30,965 nt of DNA, from positions 1-30,965 of the forward strand of contig BDIU01000294.1 of NCBI GenBank assembly GCA_002118135.1, in the 5' to 3' direction. Shown one piece after another: positions 9,101 to 18,400 of the stretch. The translations under genes and the position numbers were made by a program. This DNA comes from Trebouxia sp. TZW2008. Lineage: Eukaryota; Chlorophyta; Trebouxiophyceae; Trebouxiales; Trebouxiaceae. Numbering within the stretch: the stretch's first letter is position 1; every line of letters begins with the position of its first letter. Below the pieces are notes generated by a model that ran no database searches, was not told the DNA's origin, and saw only the letters and a program-made list of their open reading frames with translations.

Positions 9101-11184
9101 GTCCTTGATGTGGCAAACTCCTGCCTTGAGGGTACGAGTGCAGCCAACAATGATGCTGTGGATGGTAAAGGCTGTGTGTGCTGTACTGGGTGACTTGGCT
9201 GTGAGCCCATTGAGAACAGCAGCTATAGCATCAGAGCCGCCAGAGACCTCGCAGAGAGCAGCTATTGACAGCAGAATAACAATGGCTGACATGGATGCCT
9301 GCAGAGTCTGAAGGGGTTGGCTCTCAAAAACTATCAGCAGCAGCACTGTAGCCAGAGTAATGCTGACACTGATGAAGTATCCATGGCATAGAAAATGGTC
9401 GATGATCTGAGGGACTGCCTCAAAGCTTCTGCGCATTCTGCGTTTGACTGTGGTAGCAAATGTGTGACAACTGTGCTTCACGCTGAGGCCAATATGCTTG
9501 GCTGTGCAGGCAATTGTTTGCCATCTGTGCTTCACACTGAGGGCAACATGCTTGGCCGTGTCTGTGATTCACTGGAGACAGAAGCGAAACTGCACTGTGA
9601 CTCTGAAGTTAGCTACTGCGCTGTTGCCTGGTCTTTGCAGCCTGTCAGTCCAGCTCTGAAGGCTTTGCTGTGGGTGGACCACGCTGTCGGGAATGGCCAA
9701 ACGCAATGCACTGAATGCAGCTGCAGCATCTGACAGCTTCTGGAGGAAAACAGTCCATGCAACTGGAGGCTGACAATGGCACAGATGCCTGAACAGCTTT
9801 AACAATGCCCGGCAGGCAGCACTGTACAGGTGTAAGCCCAGCTGCCATGTGGGGTCAGGGATCAACGGCAGAATTTGAAAAGGCTTGGTGTCACCACCAC
9901 TGCAGAGGTAGATGATCACAGCGGCCATCAAGCTGAGCACATTGACAATGGGTGCCAGGATCCTTGCAATGATGAAGAGCAGCGGGGTAGTCAAGCTGCA
10001 CAAGCCCATGTCCCAGAATCCATCATTGATGTCAACGGCACTGGAGTCCTGCGTGAAATATCGTATTGCAACAATGAGATGTCTGTGTCAAACCAATATA
10101 TGATTTGGTGAACAATAGCTTCTTGCAACTGGAGGAGCATTGGCTGGTTGCGAAGCGCGGTCATGAAGCTACGCACAATTGAGTGGTACAGGACTGCAGT
10201 AAGTTTCCATTTGGTGATTGATGCCAAGCACAGACAAAACAAGTCGTTTTGATGCATTTCAATGATGCATTTACAGTTGTGGCACACAGAGACTGGTGCA
10301 AGTGCCAGCCAACGCCATGATTGTACAGATGAGAGGCCGTCTCCAACAGACCTGCTGCAGCTCAGCTTGGTCCAAACGTGATTCAGCTGCCTCGATGGTG
10401 GGAGCAAGAACTGCCTGAATCTCTGCTTCAATGACCACATTCTTTGCTGGGTGGCAAGAGGACTCTGTACTCAAAACAGCGCTGCCTTGCCTGCTGGATG
10501 CCTGCAGAAAAAGTCACAATTTTAGACCAGTGTTTAGAAGATTTTTTCCTGCTTTATGATGATGTGTCATAACTTTGGCTTACTGACAACGAGCTGTTGA
10601 CCCTGCAAGGAAGCAAAGTCATCACAGCATGCGACAGAGCGCATTGAAGAGCTCAAAATCGAAAAGCATGGCTCTGCCTGCCATACAATTTCAAGACTTA
10701 CAAATGTGAGCAAAATTACCTGAAAGCAGCAGCTGACTTGTGTCCAAGCAGATGAGAGAGAATGTGCTGCAAGAAGGGCTGTGTGCGGCAATTTGTTATT
10801 TTGTGTGCAAAAATCTGCAAACTTGAGTGCTTCAGACTCACCTGCTGACCAGCTTCCTGCGGGGTGCAGTCAGCTGTCAAAGAAACAGCTGGCCTAGACT
10901 GGAAAGCTGTCCCTTGCTGCAGTCGTTCTTGCTTTGCAGCAGCCAGCTCATCAGCCGAAGCTTCATAAGGCGTGATCTGGCTAAATCCCTGACCCGACAC
11001 CTGAAAAGATGCAGAGTTAAGGTCTGGTTGTTACACATACTGCTCGTTACACATACTGCTCGATGTGGCAGACTTGCAGTTGAGCCACCTGTACATATAT
11101 CTCATCCTCCCTCGTTGTCTGCGGGGTCACGCAGCATCGCGCCCGAGAAAACACGCCCTTTCCTTTGGCGTTCACCTTTGTCAT
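3111..11184 (-). CDS. Large membrane-anchored protein kinase, multi-exon
   Basis: N-terminal exons: 11184-11089 (ATG, MTKVNAKGKGVFSRARCC), 11000-10842, 10501-10352 and 10048 to about 9573, all joining in phase 0. The last carries hydrophobic segments (LLFIIARILAPIVNVLSL). An exon ending at 8852 has an 18-residue repeat and two more transmembrane stretches (ISVSITLATVLLLIVF; AIVILLSIAAL). Then 8018-7863 and 7301-6666, a 212-codon Pro/Ser/Thr linker. Kinase domain: a Gly-loop exon ending at 6211 (IGAGTQGFV), 5257-5051 with the beta-3 lysine (VAAAVKYMAVK), 4320-4203, 3919-3787 with the catalytic loop HLDLKVQN and DFG (LIDFGSG), and 3179-3111 with an APE-type motif (WASPEVLL). Phases match from the Gly loop to 3111. 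The catalytic loop has HLD instead of HRD. The acceptor of the Gly-loop exon, joins around 9570 and 8850, and the 3' end are unresolved. It is probably a Ser/Thr or dual-specificity kinase acting at a membrane. Substrate and subfamily are unknown. Confidence 0.8.
3250..3280. repeat. (CA)n microsatellite in a kinase intron
   Basis: About 12 CA dinucleotides followed by a short interrupted CCACACA tail, inside the intron between the DFG exon and the APE exon of the kinase. Confidence 0.95.
4668..5110 (-). repeat. Three tandem copies of the 3' end of kinase exon 5257-5051
   Basis: The functional exon end reads HDGFVFVEGKRYMCCVMG then gtgagt at 5050. A 5'-truncated copy at about 4735-4668 reads HDGLVAVEEEQYMCCVMMW. 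A third at about 4910-4838 reads YDGFVLIRR followed by a diverged tail. Each is followed by the same intron sequence (gtgctctgcatcctgggc-like after two of the copies). The period is about 170-200 bp. The copies lack acceptors, so they are unlikely to be spliced in. Confidence 0.85.
4902..4998. repeat. Inverted repeat, 31-bp arms, in a kinase intron
   Basis: The left arm 4902-4932 and right arm 4968-4998 are reverse complements with about 28 of 31 positions matching, including ACACAGGCAAAG and GTAACCCACAA. The 35-nt loop contains TTGCTCACACAGCATCGGC. The arms derive from the repeat units that also carry the duplicated exon ends, so this looks like one unit copied in inverse orientation. The intron RNA could fold into a long hairpin. 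Confidence 0.85.
5425..5500 (-). repeat. Extra copy of the kinase beta-3-lysine exon, lysine lost
   Basis: After a good acceptor (GCACTGCCGCAG) the minus strand reads GQCEDGEGSWMAVAVIHMA, matching the real exon at 5257-5051 (GQFKDGEGNWVAAAVKYMA) in the same phase. The invariant ATP-anchoring lysine is Ile in this copy, and no donor is seen at the right place. It is most likely a decayed exon duplicate. If used by splicing it would encode a kinase-dead N-lobe. Confidence 0.8.
5915..6300 (-). repeat. Three tandem versions of the glycine-rich-loop exon of the kinase
   Basis: Minus-strand copies end at 6211, 6092 and 5915. They read GFIGAGTQGFVH, GFIGSGSQGFVN and GLIGAGTQGFVN, each followed by TA and a GT donor (gtaagt, gtcagt, gtaagt). 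All end in phase 2 and all would join the next exon at 5257. The copy at 6142-6092 has its own acceptor (GCTATGCAG). The copy at about 6003-5915 matches the 6211 copy from WNSAF onward but shows no acceptor at the homologous point. These are candidates for mutually exclusive exons; only transcripts can tell. Confidence 0.85.
6880..7280. other. G-rich template strand opposite the Pro/Thr linker exon
   Basis: The + strand has dense runs of three to seven G (for example around 6930-6980, 7070-7130 and 7225-7245), because the minus strand encodes many Pro codons (PTHPDPPTHPDPP and similar). Several four-tract clusters meet the general G-quadruplex pattern on the template strand of the kinase gene. 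Confidence 0.7.
7863..8290 (-). repeat. 133-bp tandem exon repeat in the kinase gene (three copies)
   Basis: Exon starts after TCTGCAG lie at 8018, 8151 and 8284, exactly 133 bp apart. They read VKTADASKSAIGVKPKDPSV, VDTADGVKSTSGTKPNDAAV and VKTADGAKLATCIKPKNAAM. Only the 8018 copy has a donor giving a 52-codon phase-0 exon (8018-7863). The other two keep the acceptor and frame but not the matching donor. Recent tandem duplication of an acceptor plus exon start is the simplest reading. Confidence 0.9.
8598..8950 (-). repeat. 125-128-bp tandem repeat of an exon end plus donor in the kinase gene
   Basis: Three copies of a block that ends in GCCCAG then gtaact, gtaatc or gtgact (+ strand landmarks CCTGGGCTA at 8851, 8726 and 8598). 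The copy ending at 8852 continues the long upstream exon (SLLRGTPTGVAQ). The other two are diverged in frame but keep GT donor dinucleotides. The following intron sequence (TAATCTGTTGC-like on the minus strand) is copied too. Confidence 0.85.
9471..9555 (-). repeat. In-frame 18-residue (54-bp) tandem repeat in the kinase ectodomain/cytosolic region
   Basis: Minus-strand frame: AKHVALSVKHRWQTIACT is followed directly by AKHIGLSVKHSCHTFATT and then VKRRMRRSF. The DNA units match at about 27 of 31 core positions. Unlike the intronic copies, this one sits inside an open exon and is kept in frame just before the first of two transmembrane segments. Confidence 0.75.
11030..11061. repeat. Perfect 16-bp tandem duplication in kinase intron 1
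   Basis: GTTACACATACTGCTC occurs twice back to back (11030-11045 and 11046-11061) just upstream of the acceptor of the second kinase exon. Confidence 0.95.
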
Positions 11185-11735
11185 GCTGGCGAAGACTCGG
11201 TCTTTTATACCCATGCTATATCAGAGTAAGCTGAAGTCCATGTGCGTAAGGGAAGACTGTTCCTTCTTGAAGTCTTGTGCGAAAAATTGACCGCTGTTTC
11301 AATAGCGGTCAAAGCTTGACCATGTCAACCCTATACCGCAGGCTTTGGCTTGACGCGAGAAGACGGCCTGTCAACTCGCTTCTCTGCAACTGTGCGTATG
11401 ATTTGCAACAACACAACGGTTTCAAACTTTGCGATTGTGTCAAAGAGCAAAGAAGGCAAAGCTCGTTTCAACAACGTGAGTCTCACTACTATCTGTCCTG
11501 TTGGCAATTTCGAATCGACTTTGCTGATGGTTCCGGAGCGTTCATACTTTTAGTCATCAGTCGTTAGTCATGACTAGGGTTCCGCCAGCCTGCTCCGCCA
11601 GCTGTGCTGAGTGTTGCTTGAGCACCGACACCTGACTGCGGTGACCGCAATCTTCTGCCATGAGCCGTATCTGATAGCACCAAATCAGTTTGCTGGCTTT
11701 CGCCCGTTTTTTGTGCATCGATTCGACAACACAAG
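11185..11735. promoter_or_regulatory. Divergent upstream region shared by the kinase and SPB1
   Basis: The 551 bp between two ATGs facing away from each other must hold both promoters and 5' UTRs. It contains a cluster of six TTGAC/GTCAA cores at 11287, 11308, 11316, 11324, 11350 and 11370 (a seventh at 11439). Two of these form a perfect 9-bp inverted repeat, TTGACCGCT (11287-11295) and AGCGGTCAA (11304-11312), with an 8-nt spacer. TTGAC(C/T) is the W-box core bound by WRKY factors, which green algae also have. I see no TATA box that I would defend. Confidence 0.55.
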
Positions 11736-14700
11736 ATGGTCAAGAAAGCCAAAGGGAAGCATCGTTTGGACAAGTTTTACCATTTGGCGAAGGAACAAGG
11801 GTATGCACTGCAGTTTGCTGAATCTTGCGTTTTGCGTCGCTTTTGGATGCATCGTTCATTCTCGCTTAGCCTTGCTGCTGTTGTCGCTGCATAGCTGAGC
11901 TTGTCTTGCACGTTGCAGGTATCGTTCGCGTGCCGCGTTCAAGCTGATCCAGCTTAACCGGAAGTACCATTTTTTGGAAAACAGCAGGACTTTACTCGAC
12001 TTGTGTGCAGCTCCAGGTAAGTCCTTAGTGTTCTATGACTGCTATTGAGTCACAACAAACATCTGCAGTCTTGTGAGCAGCTTGTGCACTTGCATTGATC
12101 TTTCCCTACACTTCTGCACACATGCAGTCAGCATGTGCATGTGCATGGGCATGTGCATGTGCATGTGCGTGTGCCTGTTTGCGTTGCCTCCAGTGTGCTT
12201 GAATTTTTGTTGCATCGTTTGTACAAGGGTCAGCTCCTGTTTTGATTACAAAAGTTGACTGCAAAAGTTTGCATGTACAGGAGGATGGCTTCAGGTTGCA
12301 GTGAAGCATATGCCCATGAGCAGCTTGATCATTGGTATAGATCTGGATCCCATTCGAGCTATCAAGGGCTGCAAGACGTTAGTGGGTGACATCACCACCC
12401 AGAAGGCTCGCCAGGTATGTAGCAGCATGCAGTCAACCCAAACTGGTCTGTCCATTGCATTGTCCAGCTGGAGCTATCGTTTGCCAGCCATGACAGCTTG
12501 TCTGAGTGGCTGTAGTACACATGTAGTAGCCTCGCTGTTGATAGCATATTTTCCATGTTGATGCCTGCAAGTCATTTGCTCGGTCAGATGATAGCTTGAT
12601 TGGATGCCAATCGCAAAGTCATAGAAAACAGGCAGCTTGTATTCAACGCGAGCTTGAAATAATGTGACTGTTGCGATCAGTGTGACGCCCATGTGATACA
12701 CCGCCTGCCCTGCCAAACTTGGAGCCTTCAACTTTAGTATAAGGAATAAAGCACCTCTTGCCATCAGCTTGAAATGTAAATCTAGCTACTGAATGGTGTT
12801 GTCCAGCAAAGTTAACAGCTCTTCCTGCTCCTTTGCAGCAAACATCAGCAGGCAGTCCAGCTGGTGCACCTAAATACACTACCTTCATTTCAGCAACACA
12901 GATTGTTTGTCCACAGGCAATCAAGAAGGAGGCAGGCGGCAGTTTGATGGAAACAGTGATCCATGATGGTGCCCCCAACGTGGGCGGTGCTTGGGCTAGT
13001 GAGGCCTACAGCCAGTCCTGGCTGGTGCTGGAGTCCCTCAAGCTGGCCTGTGACTTCTTGGCGCCCAGAGGCACCTTTGTCACCAAGATCTTCAGGTATA
13101 TAGTTGCTTTACCTTCTGCTGAAGCCATTGTCTTGCTAATTGTGTTCCTGTCTGGCTGATGCTGAAATTGCTGGCTTGTGATCTTCTGCCCCCCTCAAGA
13201 CACTTCCCACCAGCAATATCTTGAGGTGCACATCCTCTCTCTTGTGCGAAACAAACTCTTCTGCTGACTGTGTTTCTGTCTCTGCCTGCTCCCAGCTGTG
13301 TCTTGTTCTGACCTCAGCTAGTGCTGCAGGTCTCAGGACTACAATGCGCTGCTGTACGCGTTCAACCAGCTGTTTGCCAAGGTAGAGGCCACCAAGCCTG
13401 CAGCCTCCAGGAACACCTCTGCTGAGATCTTTGTGGTGTGCCTGGGCTACAAAGCGCCCTCCAAGATAGACCCGCGCCTGCTGGATGCGAAATACATCTT
13501 TCAGGTCAGCCAAGTACAATCTTCAGGTCCTGCACACTGCCTGGGTTGAAGAGCATGTGTGACTGTCACTTGCAGCCATGTGTTGGCAATGACGCTGTTT
13601 TGCCAAGCTAGACCAAGTGGCTCAGAGTTGTTTGCCAGAGAATGCACACAGATATTGAGCACCAGACATCATTTGTCGTCGACCTCAGCCGATCCTGACC
13701 TCAACTGCAAACACATTGCGGTCCAACAGCTGCTGCATGTGTGACTTTGAGACAGTCACCTCAATTATGTTGACAGGAAAGTCACATTGCTGTGTTGTGA
13801 GCAGGATGTGACAGAAGCTCCCAAGAACATGGGCCCAGACGCCCTGATCAAGCAGAAAGTCAAGCAGAAGCGTTTCAGGGAGGGGTACGAAGAGGGCCTC
13901 TCCACCATGCACAAGCCCACCTCAGCAGCAGCCTTCGTGCTGTCTACCACTCCAGTAGAAATGCTGGGCCAGTTCAGCCAGTTTGCAGTTTCTGGGGCAG
14001 TAGCCCAAAGTTACCCTGGAGCAGAGCTGGCACCTGGTTTTGCTAACTTTGTGGAGCAACATCCTGCTACCAGTAGTGAAGTCAAGGCGCTGTGTCAAGA
14101 CTTGCAAGTTTTGGGCAGGAGTGAATTCAAGCAGCTGCTCAAATGGTGAGAGACAGGCTGTTCCTAAGTCATCATATCAAAGCCGCTACATGTGCCGACA
14201 GAAGTGCTAGGTGTATGTGGGCAAGTTCTGACTTACCAGGCCAGCCTGTCTTGTTCTGTACCAAATCGCTCTTGCCTACCACGTGTTGTCTGGTTGTATG
14301 CTGCAGTGTCAGCCTGCAAACAATCCGTTGCAGGTCCACTCATGCGCCACATGAAACTGCCAACTTACAAGAGCTGAATCCAAAGCATGAGCATGCATGA
14401 AGACTGATGCTCCTTCTGCTGCTGCTTATACTGCCCGAGCCTTCTTCACATCCACACGCCTACAGCACATTATTATCAGTTGGATTTATGCCTGAGCATC
14501 AAAGGTGCTCTCCTTATGATGCTCATGCAGGAGGCCTGGCACAGGGAACAGTCATCAGACTCATCCATGCATGTGACGTTGATGCGCTAATCTGATCAGA
14601 CTGCCCAAGCCTTCTTGACAACCCACACGCCTGCAGCACAAACATACAGCAATCTGCGTATGTTTGTGTTGCAGGCGTGTGGATGATCAGAAGGCTTGGG

Positions 14701-15412
14701 CAGCAGCAGCAGACGGGAGAGAAAGGCTCTAATGCTCTCAACGAGAGCATGATGTATGTTTGTTTCTCAGGCGTGTTGATGTCAAGCAGGCTTGGGCAGT
14801 GCACATTGCTGAGCAGCAGCAGAAGTAGCAGGACGGCTCTGACGGCGACAGAGCATGTGTACAACTCAACACACAATGATCTTGTGTTTGCTTGTGCTGC
14901 AGGCGTGTGGATGTGAAGAAGGCTTGGGCAGTTCACCTAGCTGAGCAGCAGCAGAAGGAGCAAGAAGGCTCTGATGCTGAGGAAGAAGAGGCAGAGCTTG
15001 ACGCAGAAGCCGTAGATCCTGCAGAGGTGCATCGTTTAGTCTAGAAACTTTGCGTGAATCTACATGATGTGCCAGTCCCGTAAGCTCTGGTCATGTGGTT
15101 TTGCTCACGTGGCCTTACATATACATGCTCCCTGACAGGTTGTCGTACCTGAGACCATGCCGCTGCTGCTCAAGTGTAAAGGTGAGCATATGCCCCGCAT
15201 CAACTGCTCTCAGCTTCAGACACCAAGCGTGCATAGCATCAGTATAGTGAAGCTGGTGCTCAGTGCAGCTCAGGTGCTTTGCAACATTGCAAATCAGAGA
15301 ACTACAAGGTGGTGATAGGAAGGGCAGTAGCGGGTGAGTGAAATGTATTGCAGCACAGGACACTGAGTGTCTATGCATGTGTGCTTGGACAGCAACAGCG
15401 CAGGGCATGCAC

Positions 15413-15471
<59 letters not shown>

Positions 15472-18400
15472 ATGAAGCTTCGGGGCAAAAGTGCAGAGCA
15501 GTCAGTGTCTGTGCGTACATATGTGTAGGCGGCAGAGGATGCAATCACGGCAGAGACGGTATCAGTGCATTGGAGCAGATGCTCAATGCAGTCTGGGGCT
15601 GAATGTAGCTCAAGGGCAACAGGGCAGGGCACTCAGTGTCTGTATGTGTGTGCATGCAGGTGGCAGAGGATGCCATCATGGCAGAGATGGCGGAAGTGAA
15701 GGCCGGCATGGAGCGCCGCAACAAGCGCGAGAAGAAGAAGAAGATGGAGCAGAAGAAGAAGTCGCGCATCAGAGCTGCCCAGGCTGTGCTAGGTTTACTG
15801 CTGACTCCATATTCATCCACTTGTTTCGCACAGTAAGAACTGTTGCCAGTGAGAGTCTCAGCAGATTCTCAGCCCATGACATGCTTGCTCATGAGAAACA
15901 CTTTGCTCAAATAGGTGACTGGCTGCTTCTGTGCAGAAAGCGCTTGACGGCCCTTCTTGCCCAATGCATGGGGTGTTGATCAAAGACCTCAATTCATGAA
16001 CTCTGGCAACTATTCTGCGTAAGGTCATCACAGCTGCAATGTGACACCCACAAATGGCGTCTGAGATGCATAACCCCTAAATCAATGCAGCAGCTACCCT
16101 GGTATATCAGTCTGCAAAGCATTTGCTGATCGTGTTGGCCACTTCTTGTTGTGTGTCAGGGATTGTTTCTTGCTGGGTTCCAGCTATCACACTGCTTGTG
16201 TTGATGCTCCCCGGACACACGTATCGTATCAGACCCCATTGTATTGGGGTTCAATTCAAAGCTTTAGGGAGTGTTGAAGGAGGTGAGGTAGTATTTTAGG
16301 GTTTTGAGGATTTGGCAAGCAGACAAAGGCAAACCCTAAACTCCAAATTTCTAAACCTGCATCATTTGCGATTTTTGCGTCCCATACGACTTTATGATAC
16401 GATATGTGTGTCTTGAGGATTAATGCTCGCCAAGCCATCCTGTGCCAGCTTAGCCATCCTGTGCCAGCCTACCCACAGTACTTCTCAAGCTTAACCTGCA
16501 GACAGGGAGCTGCTTGCTGGTCAATATCCCAGGTCACACCTGGCTTGGTGCTGTATGCTGAGCAATGATCATTGCACTCTCATGACCAAGTCAAATCCTT
16601 GATAATGAGTCGATCTCAACTCCAGCTCTTGGGGACCCATAAGCCACTGAACTCCTCAATCTTAAATCGACCAGTGACTATCACACCTCACACCTCACAT
16701 CTCAATCCATCATGTCTCACAATCAATGCAGGTGAAGGCATCAACACAGATGGGGGCAATGAGCAGGAGGCCCTGTTCAGTCTGGCAGCCCTGAGGGGCA
16801 AGGGCAGTTTGGCAGAGCTAGCAGACGTGTCCGCTCCTGCAGAAGACGAGCTTGAGGAGCTGGAGATCGACAGCGACACCAATGCTGCCCAGCCACAGAA
16901 AGATGCTGATAGTAGTGCTGGCGACGATGATACTGATGACGAATATAGGTAAGACCAACAATGCCAATGACAAAGACAGTGATGCTGATACCAATGATGC
17001 TGACAACACCGCTGACAAAGACAGGTTAGCTTGCCAGCCACACATGCTGCACAGACCCATCAAACCTAGACCAACAAGGTGTCAGGAATACGCTTGCATA
17101 CTCAATCCACTGGAGGAATGTTCAACGCAGCTGGCACCATGTCCTTTTCCCCACTGATTCTGAGTCATTGCAGTCACCTTACAGAGGAGGAAGAGGAATC
17201 AGGTGCCTCATATGAGGGTTGCCGCAACAAGGCGCGAGGGCAGAAGCTGCCAGGCCAAATCGGCATACTGAGTGAGTGCACAATGCTGCAGTGCTCAGTG
17301 TCCTGTATGACTCTGGTATTGCAGGAGGAAAGAGCTTGAAGGAGGAGGATTTGGATGCCTTGTGTGAGGTCTATCTGTAGCGTCAGGGCAGAAGCGCTGC
17401 AGTGTTGCAGTGCACAGTGCTGCACTGCTTGTTGTCTAGGTTGACGCATGAGGGGAAAATTCGAATCGAAGGAGGATGTGAACGCTTTGTGTGAGGACTA
17501 TCTGCAAGGACAGCGCCTGTGGGCACAAGCAGCACTTCAAGAATGGGACAATTGTGCAGAGCCGTTCATGCAGGGCTTGCTGTTGCAGTGCTTGATCATA
17601 CATTTGACAATGCTCAAGGCAAGACTTGGCCGTGCACATGTTGCAGTGCATGTCATTGCGTTGCTTCATGTTTTCTTTGACATTCCAGGAGGGAAGAGTT
17701 GGAGTTGGAGGAGGATTTGGATGCTGCATATGAGGGCTTTTTGCAGCGGCAGGGTGTGAGGGCAGAAGCTGCAAGGCAGAAGCGGCGCCGCCTTGGCATG
17801 GAGGGAGAGCTTGAAGGCGATGAAGAGGATAATGATGGCAGCAAGGCAGAGTATGAGCCCGGCAGTGATGCTGAGGAAGCTGAAGAGGTATGCATGCTCT
17901 GACATCTGCTGCGCTGCTCATGTGCCCTGAGATTACTTGTCTCACTTGCTTTTGTGACATCTGATCGCTTTCAGACATGTTGCTTTCGACTACAAAACCT
18001 GGAACCATATAGCCAGACGCACTGCAGTACTTCGTCAGCTGTGCTGGCAAGGATGACTCAAGCTCATTCTGGTACCTTGTGCCTCATGTACTAGATGCTG
18101 CAAGTGTGTGACTGCTTGCAAGCGCAGTGTGACACAGGTAGCTGAAGGTGCATCGCTACTTGCTTAGTCACTTTACTCGTGTCACTATCAGCCACCTCCG
18201 TTCCAGCTTTTGCCAGTGTTTTCTTGCTACTTGTTGCAGAAATTGAGTAAGGTGCCATTGGTGGAGCTAGATGAGCAGCAAGTAGGGTTTGCTGACAATT
18301 GTCCAGCATAGTTTCATGAACAAATCACCAATTTTTGTCTTTCTCCTGTTGCAGTCGCTGGGTGAGGAGTTGCTGGTGGAGCTGGATGAGCAGCAAGGGG

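Larger units (their letters stand above)
15793..16731 (+). other. SPB1 intron 8 (939 bp)
   Basis: The intron runs from donor gtttac after CTAG (exon end 15792) to acceptor AATGCAG before 16732. Apart from the MITE-like element at 16214-16412 and the 17-bp direct repeat after it, I see only unstructured sequence. Confidence 0.85.

Noticed and set aside
10584..10602. 19-nt microexon between kinase exons 2 and 3
   Set aside because: It has good-looking CAG and GT borders but breaks the phase; exons 11000-10842 and 10501-10352 join cleanly without it.
12474..12978. Minus-strand open frames over SPB1 intron 3 and exon 4
   Set aside because: They overlap a phase-confirmed SPB1 exon on the other strand and show no splice structure or recognisable motif.
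15139..15181. 43-nt extra SPB1 exon ([12 protein letters not shown])
   Set aside because: It has acceptor and gtgagc donor, but including it would shift the frame; exon 7 joins exon 8 in phase without it.
16220..16262. tRNA-like T-arm (GGGGTTCAATTC) in SPB1 intron 8
   Set aside because: No pairing acceptor stem or anticodon arm; it lies inside the MITE-like element.
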